Shown piece by piece: positions 17,398-25,846 of a stretch of DNA of 35,933 nucleotides (within the stretch, counting starts at the first letter, position 1; every line of letters begins with the position of its first letter). Made by a program: the position numbers and the translations under genes. The notes beneath the pieces are model-generated. The model saw nothing but the letters and a program-made list of their open reading frames with translations, searched no databases and was not told the DNA's origin. Source of the stretch: Candidatus Tectimicrobiota bacterium (GTDB lineage Bacteria > JACPSX01); NCBI GenBank assembly GCA_016193065.1, contig JACPSX010000006.1, positions 1,808 to 37,740 on the forward strand. The letters are read 5' to 3'.

Positions 17398-17445
17398 AGT
17401 CACCTCGCCGGAAGTTAAAATGCGATTTCTCTTTACCTCATGCTT

Positions 17446-19137
17446 TTAGGTTTTATCCTCTTGGCATGCCAAAATCCGCAGGGCTTTCCTCTGTAGCTCG
17501 TCCTTGCGAACCTTAGCTGTCGATGTCATGGGCCAATCTTCTGATTCCATAAAAAACACATGCTTTGGTACTTTGAACGACGCCATTTTTTCCTTGCAAA
17601 TATTGATTATATCCGGGGGCGTATAAACCATTCCCGGAGCCACTTCGACGAAGGCAGTGACAACTTCCCCCCAGCGATCATCCGAAACTCCAACTACTTG
17701 CGCCAGGACGATACCGGGGACTTCATTACACAGGAAATTTTCAACCTCTAGCGGAAAAATATTCTCGCCCCCAGACTTAATCATCTCCTTATATCTGCCT
17801 TGGAGATAAAGATATCCTTCGTTGTCCAGATATCCCCGATCCCCAGTTTTGAAAAAACCTTCCTGGTCAAAAACATTGTCCGGAGTTTCCTCAGGCCCGG
17901 GCTTGTAATAACCGACCATACGGTTCCAGCCGCGGAATCGGATCTCTCCACTGACCCCAGGCGGTAATTCTTTTTCTGTGTCAGGAGCGACGATTTTTAC
18001 TTCTACGCCGGGCAGCGGACGGCCTACTGAGTTTCTGCGAATTTCGTATCGTTTTTCCTCCGGCATCATCAGGGTGACCGGGTTAGATGCCTCAGTAAGC
18101 GAATAAAGGCATACAACGCGGGATAAGCCAGCTTTAACCCTAATGTCATAGGAAACACCTGCAAACGAGGATGTTTTCTGCCATGACGAGTGATCGTATT
18201 GGCTGCGTTCAGGATGTTCCAGAATTCTTTTCAGCAGGGGGTCGAACGCACCCATGACGGTAATCCTCTCTCTCTGGACGGTTTCCATCACCTCCTTAAA
18301 GTCAATCGGGTGATAGCGCTTTAAAATGTGCACGCATCCACCACGGAGGTGAACGTCCAACCATTGCACAATGAGGCCGGCGGTATGGTAGTAAGGCAGA
18401 AGCGTCAAGCATCGGTCAGCACTGGTAAGACCTAGTGCCTCACCCCAGTAGAACGCAGCACCTAGTATGCCTCGATGGGTTAGAAGCACCCCTTTGGGAA
18501 AAGCCGTGCTCCCCGATGTATACAGCAGGTGGGAGATACTTTCAGGTTTGGCTTCTTGATTCACGAACGGCAAAGGGTTTTTAGCACCTGTCTGCTCTAG
18601 TTCGTTCAGCCTCAGGAAGGCCCTGTGGAAAAGATCTCCAGGTTCTGTTCGGACTACCCACTTCAATTTCGGGTGTCCGGAAAAGTCCAGATTTGGCCCT
18701 CTCGCTTGCCGCAGTTCCGGGATGGCTTCTAACACCACCTCTGCAAGAGGTTTGTCCTTGTACATTCCCCCGACAAACAGCAGTTTGACATCGGCGTGTG
18801 CCAGGATGTGGGATAGCTCTCGTGGGCTCAGCATAGCGTTGATCGGTACGCAGACTGTGCCTAAGCAATTACTGGCGTAATGAAGAACCTGGACCACTAT
18901 GTCATTGGGATGCAGGATAGCAATATGCTCTCCACTGGTGATGCCCAGTTGCTTCATCCCACTGGCTATCCTGCTGGCCCTATTCACTAGTTCTTCATAC
19001 GTTACCCGCTGGTCATCCCGAACTGCAGCCTCCGCATTGGGATTCTGCTCGACGACCTTCGCTACAGCGCCAGTTATAGTCTCGTTGTACCACTCCATCA
19101 GGCCAAAATCCTCCCGGGCCTGTATCACCCTCTTCAC
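17446..19137 (-). CDS. AMP-dependent acyl-CoA ligase (ANL superfamily)
   Basis: This 563-residue adenylating enzyme activates a carboxylic acid as acyl-AMP and then acyl-CoA. Motifs in order: the ATP loop LLYTSGSTAFPKGVLLTHR, LPYYHTAGL, the acyl-site motif LYSLTEAS, FKTGDRGYLDNEGYLYLQGR, the hinge RYKEMIKSGGENIFPLEVE and the catalytic lysine region MTSTAKVRKDEL. The stretch between SSFAGVS and LYSLTEA is a few residues shorter than usual. The organic acid is unknown; with UbiD and HpaB neighbours an aromatic or aryl-aliphatic acid is reasonable. The DNA is visibly A+T-richer than flanking genes (24 of 60 bases are G/C in 17521-17580). The gene ends 48 bp before the HpaB start. Confidence 0.9.
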   Translation of the reverse strand: MKRVIQAREDFGLMEWYNETITGAVAKVVEQNPNAEAAVRDDQRVTYEELVNRASRIASGMKQLGITSGEHIAILHPNDIVVQVLHYASNCLGTVCVPINAMLSPRELSHILAHADVKLLFVGGMYKDKPLAEVVLEAIPELRQARGPNLDFSGHPKLKWVVRTEPGDLFHRAFLRLNELEQTGAKNPLPFVNQEAKPESISHLLYTSGSTAFPKGVLLTHRGILGAAFYWGEALGLTSADRCLTLLPYYHTAGLIVQWLDVHLRGGCVHILKRYHPIDFKEVMETVQRERITVMGAFDPLLKRILEHPERSQYDHSSWQKTSSFAGVSYDIRVKAGLSRVVCLYSLTEASNPVTLMMPEEKRYEIRRNSVGRPLPGVEVKIVAPDTEKELPPGVSGEIRFRGWNRMVGYYKPGPEETPDNVFDQEGFFKTGDRGYLDNEGYLYLQGRYKEMIKSGGENIFPLEVENFLCNEVPGIVLAQVVGVSDDRWGEVVTAFVEVAPGMVYTPPDIINICKEKMASFKVPKHVFFMESEDWPMTSTAKVRKDELQRKALRILACQEDKT

Positions 19138-19324
19138 GGTCTAAACTTAACTAGAGTAGTGGGCAAAAAGCTCCGGCGCGAATGGCCCCACTGACTTGCG
19201 AACTGCCCAGCAGGCACTTTTCCTGGACGCCGTCAACGCATCCGGCAGTCGGCTGAATTCAGGACCTTACCACCAGCGGCAAGAGTCCCCCTTCATGCCC
19301 CCTAACCCGCAGCTAGAGCAACAG

Positions 19325-19753
19325 TCAGCCCGTAATGAATTCCAGGAAGACTCCGTGGGTGGATTTCGGGCTTATCCACATCACTTTTCTGGCCGGATTT
19401 GACGGCAGAGGGTGGGGCTCCGCAATGATGCGGGCCCCTTTTTCCTTAACGTGACGATGAACCGCATCCAAATCACCAACCTGGATTGCGACCTCGTACA
19501 CTCCTTCACCATTTTTATCCAAGAACTTCCTCACAGCCTGCGCAACCGGCTTATCCTCTGCTACAGGGGTAAGCAGCTCGATCATGCTGCCTCCTCCCGC
19601 ATTGAACTGGGCCGCATCAAGTCCCCATTTTTCACGCGGAGTTCGATTCAGCAGTTCGAAACCAAGCTTCTGATAAGCCTCGATCGCCTCGTCCAGGTTG
19701 TTCACAGCCACAACCACCACATGAATTCCCTTCATCTGTTCCACAACACTCAT
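19325..19753 (-). CDS. VOC-superfamily (glyoxalase / methylmalonyl-CoA epimerase-like) protein
   Basis: A 142-residue protein with two babbab glyoxalase units: MKGIHVVVVAVNNLDEAIEAYQKLGFEL opens unit one, and GVYEVAIQVGDLDAVHRHVKEKGARI opens unit two. Metal-ligand candidates are the His of GIHVVVV, the Glu of GSMIELLTP and the Glu of HGVFLEFITG. The fourth position, usually His in methylmalonyl-CoA epimerase (GLHHIAF), reads VYEVAI, so the site is altered and epimerase activity should not be assumed. A good GGAGG stands before the ATG. It lies between the CoA ligase and the crotonase, so action on a CoA thioester is the simplest guess. Confidence 0.85.
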   Translation of the reverse strand: MSVVEQMKGIHVVVVAVNNLDEAIEAYQKLGFELLNRTPREKWGLDAAQFNAGGGSMIELLTPVAEDKPVAQAVRKFLDKNGEGVYEVAIQVGDLDAVHRHVKEKGARIIAEPHPLPSNPARKVMWISPKSTHGVFLEFITG

Positions 19754-19959
19754 CGCTTTCTACCTCCTTTATTTAGTAGAGTCTTCAAGAGATTAAGTCA
19801 TGCCCCGTGCATCTGCGCCCCCTTTTGGATTGTAGCTCCGGATTCATGACCCGCGGTCTATACCAAGCTCTGCTCCTCCATGCTATCAAGGGCTTACACC
19901 ATCCCTCGGCCCCTCTTTCAGGATTTTCCAAGTCTCTTCTATTCCAACCAAGCCACAGA

Positions 19960-20744
19960 TTAGGATTTATGAAATTGGGGCGGACGCTTCTCCGCCATTG
20001 CTGCCAATGCCTCCAAATTATCCGGTTTTCCCGAGGCTGCCAGTTGGAGAGCCCAGGAATACTGAAAGACATTTGTAGCAGCGACCCGAAGCCATTGATT
20101 CATGGCAGCCTTCGAGTGGGACCGCTAGCCAGCCGGGTTGCCCACTCCATTGCGGTCGGAAGTAGCTGGTCTCGAGGAATCGCCTGGGCAATCAACCCAA
20201 TTCGCTCAGCCTCCCGGGCACTCACGGGGTCGGAGGAAAACAGATATTGCTTGGCTCGGGCAAGACCAATAAGCACAGGCCAAATAAGCGCGCCACCGTC
20301 CCCAGGAGGGACCCCTATGTTCATGTGTCCGTCCGAGAAGCGGGTTGTTTCATCGTCAGCCGCTAAGACGATGTCGCACAAGAGTGCGAGCTGGCAACCC
20401 ATGCCCGTTGCCAGCCCATGAACTGCGGCGATGGCGGGCTTCTCCAGCTCGATCATGTTCCAAATAAACTCACGAGTTTCTTCAAAGCCAAGCGCCTTGG
20501 CCGTGGGGTTATCTTTATGGCGTGAAAACAGCTCAAAATCACCCCCGGCGCAGAAGTTTTTCCCTTCGGCGGTGATAACGACGGCACGGACATCGTCGTC
20601 ATGATTCAGATCGCGGGGAATATCCGCCATCTCTTTATGCATCCTGATGTTGAGCAGATTGTGAGGTGGGCGGTTGAGAGTGACGAGAGCTACTCCACCC
20701 GAGACCTCCACTTTGATATGTTGGTATTGACTGTAGTCTGCCAT
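19960..20744 (-). pseudogene. Enoyl-CoA hydratase/isomerase (crotonase) family protein, frameshifted near the 3' end
   Basis: The ORF track stops at 20100 (214 aa), but the next frame continues from about 20110 with AAMNQWLRVAATNVFQYSWAL and ends QFHKS at a TAA (19960-19962). One missing base near ACTCGAAGG joins the frames into about 261 residues, the normal crotonase length. The main part has VALVTLNRPPHNLLN, the oxyanion segment NFCAGGDF and HGLATGMGCQLALLCDIVLA. The two glutamates of classical hydratase are replaced (GCQLA for GCELA, and FSDGHMNIG for FGQPEI-LG), while PPGDGGALIWP is kept, so hydratase chemistry is doubtful. AAGGAGG precedes the ATG. The slip is not in a long homopolymer, so a genuine mutation is possible. 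Confidence 0.85.
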
Positions 20745-21244
20745 GTGGTTCCTCCTTTTTTATTCGGTTGCGAATCCATAACACGAGTGAACACACCCAC
20801 CTATTTTGCGACCGATCCTCAGGAAAACCGCTAAAACGCTCTCTTTTTACCGATTTTCAATCGTTTAATTGATCCCATTCTCCCCCTCTCCGAAAACGAA
20901 ACGTGTTACACCAGTTTGCGGTGTCGCGGCGATAGACCACCGTCCTGTCGCTTCCCGGTGTATTGTTGCTGATTTAATTAAGAACCTTAACAAAATTGCA
21001 CCACAAAACCGAATAGGCCGTTTACTTCATTTTTCATAAGCTTTCTGCATCATCCGCGATCATCTATCCCGAAGTCTCTCGCAACACCGGTCCCGATTGA
21101 ACGAGAATGGTAATATCCGGCTTTGTAATCCGTGAAAAGGGAAAGGATGCAAATTCGGCTGCTCGGAAATCTCTTGCATCCCCTCGTAACCCTGTGGTAC
21201 ATAAGCAATATTTTACAATTCCGTTCGAGCGGTAGGAGAACCTC
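20745..21244. other. 500-bp divergent intergenic region
   Basis: I see no gene here. The region is A+T-rich compared with the DNA that follows and marks the right edge of the lower-GC stretch. It separates the crotonase run (minus) from the aminotransferase (plus) and must carry promoters for both. Short inverted repeats occur (CGATT TTC AATCG near 20860), but none is convincing as an operator, and I found no clear sigma-70 pair. Confidence 0.55.
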
Positions 21245-22159
21245 GTGGACGAAGTGAAGAAAATCTGGATGGATGGAAAACTGGTGGACTGGGCGGACGC
21301 CAAAGTCCACATTCTGACCCACACCCTGCACTACGGACTCGGAGTCTTTGAAGGCATCCGCTGCTACAAGACCGCCAAAGGACCGGCCATCTTTCGTCTT
21401 GAGGACCATGTGGACCGGCTTTTCCACTCCGCCTTGATTACTGAAATCGAGATCCCCTACAGCCGGGAGGAGATCATCGGCGCCATCAAGGAGACCATAA
21501 AGGCCAACGGTCTGGAGGAATGTTACATCCGCCCCATTGCTTACCTGGGTTACGGCAAGATGGGACTCTCTCCAGTCGGGGTCCCCACCAACGTGGCCAT
21601 CGCCGTCTGGTCCTGGGGGGCTTACCTGGGGGCCGAGGGGCTTGAGAACGGAATCCGGGTGAAAATCTCTTCCTTCACCCGTCACCACCCGAACATCAGC
21701 ATGACCAAGGCCAAGGTCTGCGGCAACTACGCCAACTCCATCATGGCCAAGGTGGAGGCCTTACGAAACGGCTACGATGAGGCGATCCTCCTCGACGCTT
21801 GGGGAAACGTGGCCGAGGGGTCCGGAGAGAATATCTTCATCGCCCGCAGAGGAGTGCTCAAGACGCCTCCCCTGACCTCCATCCTGGAGGGGATTACCCG
21901 GGATTCCATCGTCGCCCTGGCGAACCATCTCAAGATCCCCCTGGTGGAGGTCTTCTTTTCCCGGGATGAGCTTTACTCCGCCGATGAGGCATTCCTGTGC
22001 GGCACGGCCGCCGAGCTCACCCCGATCCGGGAGGTGGACGGGCGCAAGATCGGCCCGGGGCGTCCCGGGCCGATTACTAAGAAGCTCCAGGATCGTTTCT
22101 TCAAAGTGGTGAAGGGCGAGGACAACCACTTCAGCCGCTGGCTCCATCCCGTGCAATGA
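21245..22159 (+). CDS. ilvE: Branched-chain amino acid aminotransferase
   Basis: This 304-residue class IV PLP aminotransferase transfers amino groups between glutamate and the 2-oxo acids of valine, leucine and isoleucine. It has [39 protein letters not shown], the PLP lysine region [12 protein letters not shown] (K157), [17 protein letters not shown] and the C-terminal [19 protein letters not shown], a full match in order and length. Translation starts at GTG with TAGGAG about seven bases upstream. The gene is at the start of the high-GC right part of the window and is probably a chromosomal core gene, not part of the catabolic block. Confidence 0.95.
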   Translation: MDEVKKIWMDGKLVDWADAKVHILTHTLHYGLGVFEGIRCYKTAKGPAIFRLEDHVDRLFHSALITEIEIPYSREEIIGAIKETIKANGLEECYIRPIAYLGYGKMGLSPVGVPTNVAIAVWSWGAYLGAEGLENGIRVKISSFTRHHPNISMTKAKVCGNYANSIMAKVEALRNGYDEAILLDAWGNVAEGSGENIFIARRGVLKTPPLTSILEGITRDSIVALANHLKIPLVEVFFSRDELYSADEAFLCGTAAELTPIREVDGRKIGPGRPGPITKKLQDRFFKVVKGEDNHFSRWLHPVQ

Positions 22160-22203
22160 GTTTGTAGTTCCTGAGAACCTGCTTCCGCCGCCGCACGGAA
22201 GGG

Positions 22204-22232
22204 TTGACACGGGCCGCAAGCAGGCGTAGAGT
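22204..22232 (+). promoter_or_regulatory. Candidate sigma-70 promoter for the SBP-nitrilase pair
   Basis: A perfect TTGACA (22204-22209) is followed after exactly 17 bases by TAGAGT (22227-22232), four of six matches to the -10 consensus. It would give a leader of about 160 bases ahead of the SBP ATG at 22397. Pattern-based only. Confidence 0.45.
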
Positions 22233-22396
22233 TTTCCGTGTTGTCATACCCAGTTCGCAATTCAATGCCACCGATGTGAGCGTTCGGCAATCAGGCACGG
22301 CCAGCCTGGTGATCTGACGACTTTATCCCTTCAGAAACTGGAAGCCGGCCGCTGACGACCGAAGGCCCTCACCCAGATCCCGGGGAGGAAGGAGCA

Positions 22397-23410
22397 ATGA
22401 CACTTGCAGACAGCACATGTCGGGTCCGGAGAGAAGACTTATTTCTGTTCATCCTGGTCATCATGCTCATCCACTTCATCACCCTCGCGGCAACTCCAGC
22501 ATCCGCTCAAACTCTGCAGAAGATCAAGATCGGCATCCCGGCCGTCAATGTTCTTACGAAGCCCTTTTTTATCGGCCAGGACCTGGGCTTCTTCCGGCAG
22601 GAGGGGCTCGATGCCGAGTTTCCCTTTGTGCGCCCCGAGCTGGGCGCCGCCGGTCTGGTGAAAGGGGAGATAGACTATTTCGCCAGCGGGGACACCACGC
22701 TGCGGGCGGCGGCCGGCGGCCTGCCCGTTAAGCTGATATTCGCCATGGCCGATCACGGAGACCTGGCCCTCGTGGTGCGCAGTGACATCCAGAAAGGAAC
22801 CGATCTAAAAGGGAAAAAGATCGCGGTGGCTTCTCCGCGTACACTGCCCTCCGTGGCCATGATGGAATCGGCACGCCGCTACGGACTCGACCCCCTGAAA
22901 GACATCTTCCTGGTCAGCGTGGGGGACCTGCTGCCCCGCTATCAGGCCCTGCAGGCGGGCGCCGTGGACGGGATGGTCGTGGACACGGCTCTGGCCATCA
23001 TGGCCCGGAACAAAGGGTACAAAATCCTCGATCCCATGTGGCAATGGATGGATCTCGTGCAGATCGGCCTGGGGGTAAACGATCGCGTCCTCAAGCAAAA
23101 CCCCGACTTTGTGTACCGGACACTGAAAGCGTCCCTGCGCAGTCTGGTCCATGTGCGAACCCATTCAGCGGAAATGATCAAGGCCATCCAGAGCGTGCGG
23201 GAGGTCAACGACGAGGAAGCGAAATTTGTTTACGACATCATCGTGCAAAACATGACGGCAAACGGCATCCCTTCCAACCGCAGCGTGCAGGTCAGCCTGG
23301 ATGCCATCAAGGCCGACAACCCGGACAAGAAGATCCCGACCATTGACGAAGTCGTAGACTTCGGCCTCCTGCGACGGGCGCAAAGGGAACTGGGAATCAA
23401 GGCCCCCTAG
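22397..23410 (+). CDS. ABC-type solute-binding protein (NMT1/TauA-like)
   Basis: A 337-residue binding protein with an N-terminal hydrophobic signal (LFLFILVIMLIHFITLAATPASA, cleavage probably after ASA) and a mature part with KIKIGIPAVNVLTKPFF, GQDLGFFRQEGLDAEF, KGEIDYFASGDTTLRAA, a TDLKGKKIAVASPRTLPS block and YGLDPLKDIFLVSVG. GGAAGGAGC precedes the ATG. It resembles the 3018-3995 SBP in overall pattern. It is followed after 56 bp by a nitrilase, so the pair is probably co-transcribed and the ligand could be a nitrile or amide, which is inference. No permease or ATPase accompanies it. Confidence 0.9.
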   Translation: MTLADSTCRVRREDLFLFILVIMLIHFITLAATPASAQTLQKIKIGIPAVNVLTKPFFIGQDLGFFRQEGLDAEFPFVRPELGAAGLVKGEIDYFASGDTTLRAAAGGLPVKLIFAMADHGDLALVVRSDIQKGTDLKGKKIAVASPRTLPSVAMMESARRYGLDPLKDIFLVSVGDLLPRYQALQAGAVDGMVVDTALAIMARNKGYKILDPMWQWMDLVQIGLGVNDRVLKQNPDFVYRTLKASLRSLVHVRTHSAEMIKAIQSVREVNDEEAKFVYDIIVQNMTANGIPSNRSVQVSLDAIKADNPDKKIPTIDEVVDFGLLRRAQRELGIKAP

Positions 23411-23466
23411 GAGAAACGGCTCCGGGGAACGTTCAGAACAAGATTCAGCAACAACGGAGAACAAAA

Positions 23467-24522
23467 ATGGGAGACAGCTACCGCACGATCCGGGTGGCCG
23501 CTGTGCAGGCGGCTCCGGTGTTCCTGGACCGGGAGAAAACCGTGGAGAAAGCCTGCGCCCTGATTCGGGAGGCCGGGACAGCAGGAGCCCATCTGGTGGG
23601 GTTCCCGGAAGGATTTATCCCGACTCACCCCCTGTGGTTTCACTTCCACGCTGCCAGTAGCGTGAAGGGACTGCAGTTTAGCCGTGAGCTGTTTTGCAAC
23701 TCCGTGGAGATCCCCGGACCTGCCACCGAGGAGCTGTGCCAGGCGGCCCGGGAGGCCCGGATCTACGTGGTCATGGGGCTGTGCGAGAAGACCCCGGGTC
23801 GAATGGGCACCCTATACAACACCCTTCTCTTCATCGACGATCACGGCAACATCATGGGCCGCCACCGCAAGCTCCATCCCACCCTCGGCGAGCGCATCGT
23901 CCACGCCCCGGGAGACGCAGAGGGTCTGCGGGCCTACCAAACGGAATTCGGCGCCGTCAGCGGTCTCATGTGCGGCGAAAACTCCAACGCGCTCTCCATT
24001 TTCTCATTGGACGCCCAGGGGACCACGGTGCACGTGGCGAGCTGGCCCTCCCACTTCAGCCTCTCGACGAACATGGGGGATACGATCGAAGTGGCCAGCC
24101 GGGCCCTGGCTTACCAGACGAAATCGTTCGTGCTCAATGCCGTCGGGGCCATCAGTGATCGCATGCGGGAGGTTCTCCCCCTCACGGATGAGCATCGGGA
24201 ATTCCTTTCCCGGCATCATGGGGGAGCCTCCGTGGTCGCTCCCCGGGGGAAGCTCGTGGCCGGGCCCATGGGACCCGGCGAGGGCATCCTCTACGCGGAC
24301 ATCAACATCGGGGATATCATCATTCCCAAGATCACTCAGGACTTTTCCGGGCACTACAACCGCTTCGACATCTTCTCCCTCAACGTCAAGGTGGGAGGCA
24401 ACCCGCCCCTCAGGCGCCTGCCCAGCGAGCGGAAGGACGGGGACGAAGAAAAGTTTCTTGGGGAGCCGGCTCCGCAGCGCGAGCTCCCAAACAATGTCTT
24501 TCCGCTTCTAACTTCAGAGTAA
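23467..24522 (+). CDS. Nitrilase-superfamily carbon-nitrogen hydrolase
   Basis: A 351-residue member of the nitrilase superfamily, which hydrolyses nitriles or amides through a Glu-Lys-Cys triad. The triad is intact: E48 in VGFPEGFIP, K135 in RHRKLHPT and C169 in LMCGENSN. The CGENSN context and the long C-terminus favour a true nitrilase (nitrile to acid plus ammonia) over an amidase or N-carbamoyl hydrolase. HVASWPSHF and the late FDIFSLNV fit this branch. No signal peptide, so cytoplasmic. It follows the SBP gene closely and ends in convergent orientation to the amidohydrolase, with a repeat array between them. Confidence 0.9.
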   Translation: MGDSYRTIRVAAVQAAPVFLDREKTVEKACALIREAGTAGAHLVGFPEGFIPTHPLWFHFHAASSVKGLQFSRELFCNSVEIPGPATEELCQAAREARIYVVMGLCEKTPGRMGTLYNTLLFIDDHGNIMGRHRKLHPTLGERIVHAPGDAEGLRAYQTEFGAVSGLMCGENSNALSIFSLDAQGTTVHVASWPSHFSLSTNMGDTIEVASRALAYQTKSFVLNAVGAISDRMREVLPLTDEHREFLSRHHGGASVVAPRGKLVAGPMGPGEGILYADINIGDIIIPKITQDFSGHYNRFDIFSLNVKVGGNPPLRRLPSERKDGDEEKFLGEPAPQRELPNNVFPLLTSE

Positions 24523-24528
24523 GAAGGC

Positions 24529-24623
24529 TTTCAGCGGTCAGCTTTCAGCATTCAGCCGGAAGGAGGGGAGACGTAATTCCCTTTCTCTTTCTCTGGCTGA
24601 CTGCTGACAGCTGATTGTTGACT
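24529..24623. repeat. Two opposed arrays of the 7-bp unit NNTCAGC between convergent genes
   Basis: Four exact-period units TTTCAGC GGTCAGC TTTCAGC ATTCAGC occupy 24529-24556. The reverse complement form (GCTGACT GCTGACA GCTGATT GTTGACT) occupies 24596-24623. The two arrays face each other and could form a large stem in either transcript, perhaps ending the nitrilase and amidohydrolase mRNAs. The same 7-mer recurs at 25654, 25796 and 28421. Confidence 0.75.
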
Positions 24624-24626
24624 GCT

Positions 24627-25562
24627 TTAAAATCGAAATATCCGCAGGGCGTTTTTGTAGAAGATCTTCTCCTTGTCTTCGAAGGGCAGGTCAAGCTCCG
24701 CCATGGCCTTGAGAGCCATGGGGTAGAACTGATCATCCCTTCCGCCCCGTCCGTGCGGATAATCACCACCGAACAAAACCTGGTCCGTGCCCACGGTGTC
24801 GCAGACAAACCGGATGGCCGCAGCCCGCACGGGCCCCGCGATATCGTAATAAATCTTCTTGAAGTAATCTTCCGGAGTCCCGGCGCATTCGGGATTTCCC
24901 TCCCACCAGTTCAGGCGGTCCAGGTACATGAGGGTCATGCCTCCCAGGTGGGCTCCGATCAGCTTGAGTTGCGGGTGGCGGTCAAAAATCCCCGAGAGGA
25001 CGAGCCGGGACAGGGCCAAGGTCGAGTCGGCGGGCCAGTTGAGCTTTTGCTGCAGCGAGTACTTGTGCCAGCGGGGATGGCAGAGGGCATTGTGGGGATG
25101 AAGGAAGATCGGCACGTCGTAGCGAGTGGCCTCGGCCCAGAAGGGCCGGTACTCCGGGTCGTCCAGAGATTTTTCTCCCCCGATGTTGGTGGGCAAGACC
25201 ACCCCGTGGGCACCCAGATCCTTCATACAACGGTGCAACTCCGTTAGGGCATCATCCATGTGGACCAGCGGAATGCGGGCAAACCACTTCAAGCGCTCGG
25301 GGTACCGGCTGCAGTACTCCGCGTAAGCATCGTTGCACAGCACGGCCAGATCCAGGGCCCGCTTGCGGTTGAAGCCGACCTCGACTCCTCCAGCCGGATT
25401 CGAAAGCACTCCGATGTCGATGCCGTACCCGTCCAGATGCCCGATGTATTCCTCGTACGTGAAGGAGTGAAAGCCGACGCCCCGAGGGTCTCCCTTCGAG
25501 GCTTCCGGGACCATGTCCAGAAATTTCGCCGGAAAAGCGTGGAAGTGGGTGTCGATGATCAT
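24627..25562 (-). CDS. Metal-dependent amidohydrolase family 2 (ACMSD-like)
   Basis: I start at ATG 25562 (AAAGGA upstream), nine codons inside the ORF-track start, because the family begins MIIDTHFHAF. The 311-residue TIM-barrel protein keeps the metal and catalytic sites: H6 and H8 in DTHFHAF, the His of FLHPHN, GAHLGG, and the Asp of FGGDYPHG. The family includes 2-amino-3-carboxymuconate semialdehyde decarboxylase, gamma-resorcylate decarboxylase and lactone hydrolases of aromatic catabolism. The match to any one is not decisive. It is convergent to the nitrilase and alone on its strand; its upstream side is a repeat-filled 270-bp gap. Confidence 0.9.
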   Translation of the reverse strand: MIIDTHFHAFPAKFLDMVPEASKGDPRGVGFHSFTYEEYIGHLDGYGIDIGVLSNPAGGVEVGFNRKRALDLAVLCNDAYAEYCSRYPERLKWFARIPLVHMDDALTELHRCMKDLGAHGVVLPTNIGGEKSLDDPEYRPFWAEATRYDVPIFLHPHNALCHPRWHKYSLQQKLNWPADSTLALSRLVLSGIFDRHPQLKLIGAHLGGMTLMYLDRLNWWEGNPECAGTPEDYFKKIYYDIAGPVRAAAIRFVCDTVGTDQVLFGGDYPHGRGGRDDQFYPMALKAMAELDLPFEDKEKIFYKNALRIFRF

Positions 25563-25653
25563 AAGAGTGTCCTTTCTGTTGGAGGACATGGGCGGTCAGC
25601 AGGATGGCAGGATTGTATTGGAAACGCTCCTGCGTTGCAAGGTTCCCAGTAGC

Positions 25654-25846
25654 CGTCAGCTGTCAGCAATCAGCGCTCAGCGTTTGAGGAAATCCCTCCT
25701 TCCCCCCTTTTTAAAGGGGGGAGCAGGGGGATTTTCTTCAGTGGAGGTGATTTCCATTCGAGGTGGTGCCCCGTCAGGGGCATGGGTAACAGATAGCTGA
25801 TGCTGATGGCTGAATGCCAAGTTCTGACAGCTGATTGCTGACAGCT
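25654..25846. repeat. Repeat-filled segment: NNTCAGC arrays flanking a G/C-run palindrome
   Basis: A forward array CGTCAGC TGTCAGC AATCAGC GCTCAGC (25654-25681) and an inverted array (25796-25846) share the exact 17-mer AGCTGTCAGCAATCAGC as an inverted repeat (25658-25674 and 25830-25846). Between them is an imperfect palindrome AAATCCC...CCCCCCTTT/AAAGGGGGG...GGGATTT. The right end of the segment coincides with the first recognisable TatA/B codon, so the segment appears to have replaced the start of that gene. No transposase is present. Confidence 0.75.

Noticed and set aside
20745-21244. TetR or FadR-type operator in the divergent gap
   Set aside because: Only short, imperfect inverted repeats are present; none stands out from chance.
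25513-25800. 95-aa plus-strand ORF as the missing tatA start or a new gene
   Set aside because: It is a shadow of the amidohydrolase N-terminus running into repeats, with no TatA-like residues.
24529-25846. Possible CRISPR array
   Set aside because: The repeat unit is 7 bp with 2-bp variable positions, arrays have 3-4 units, and no cas genes are present.
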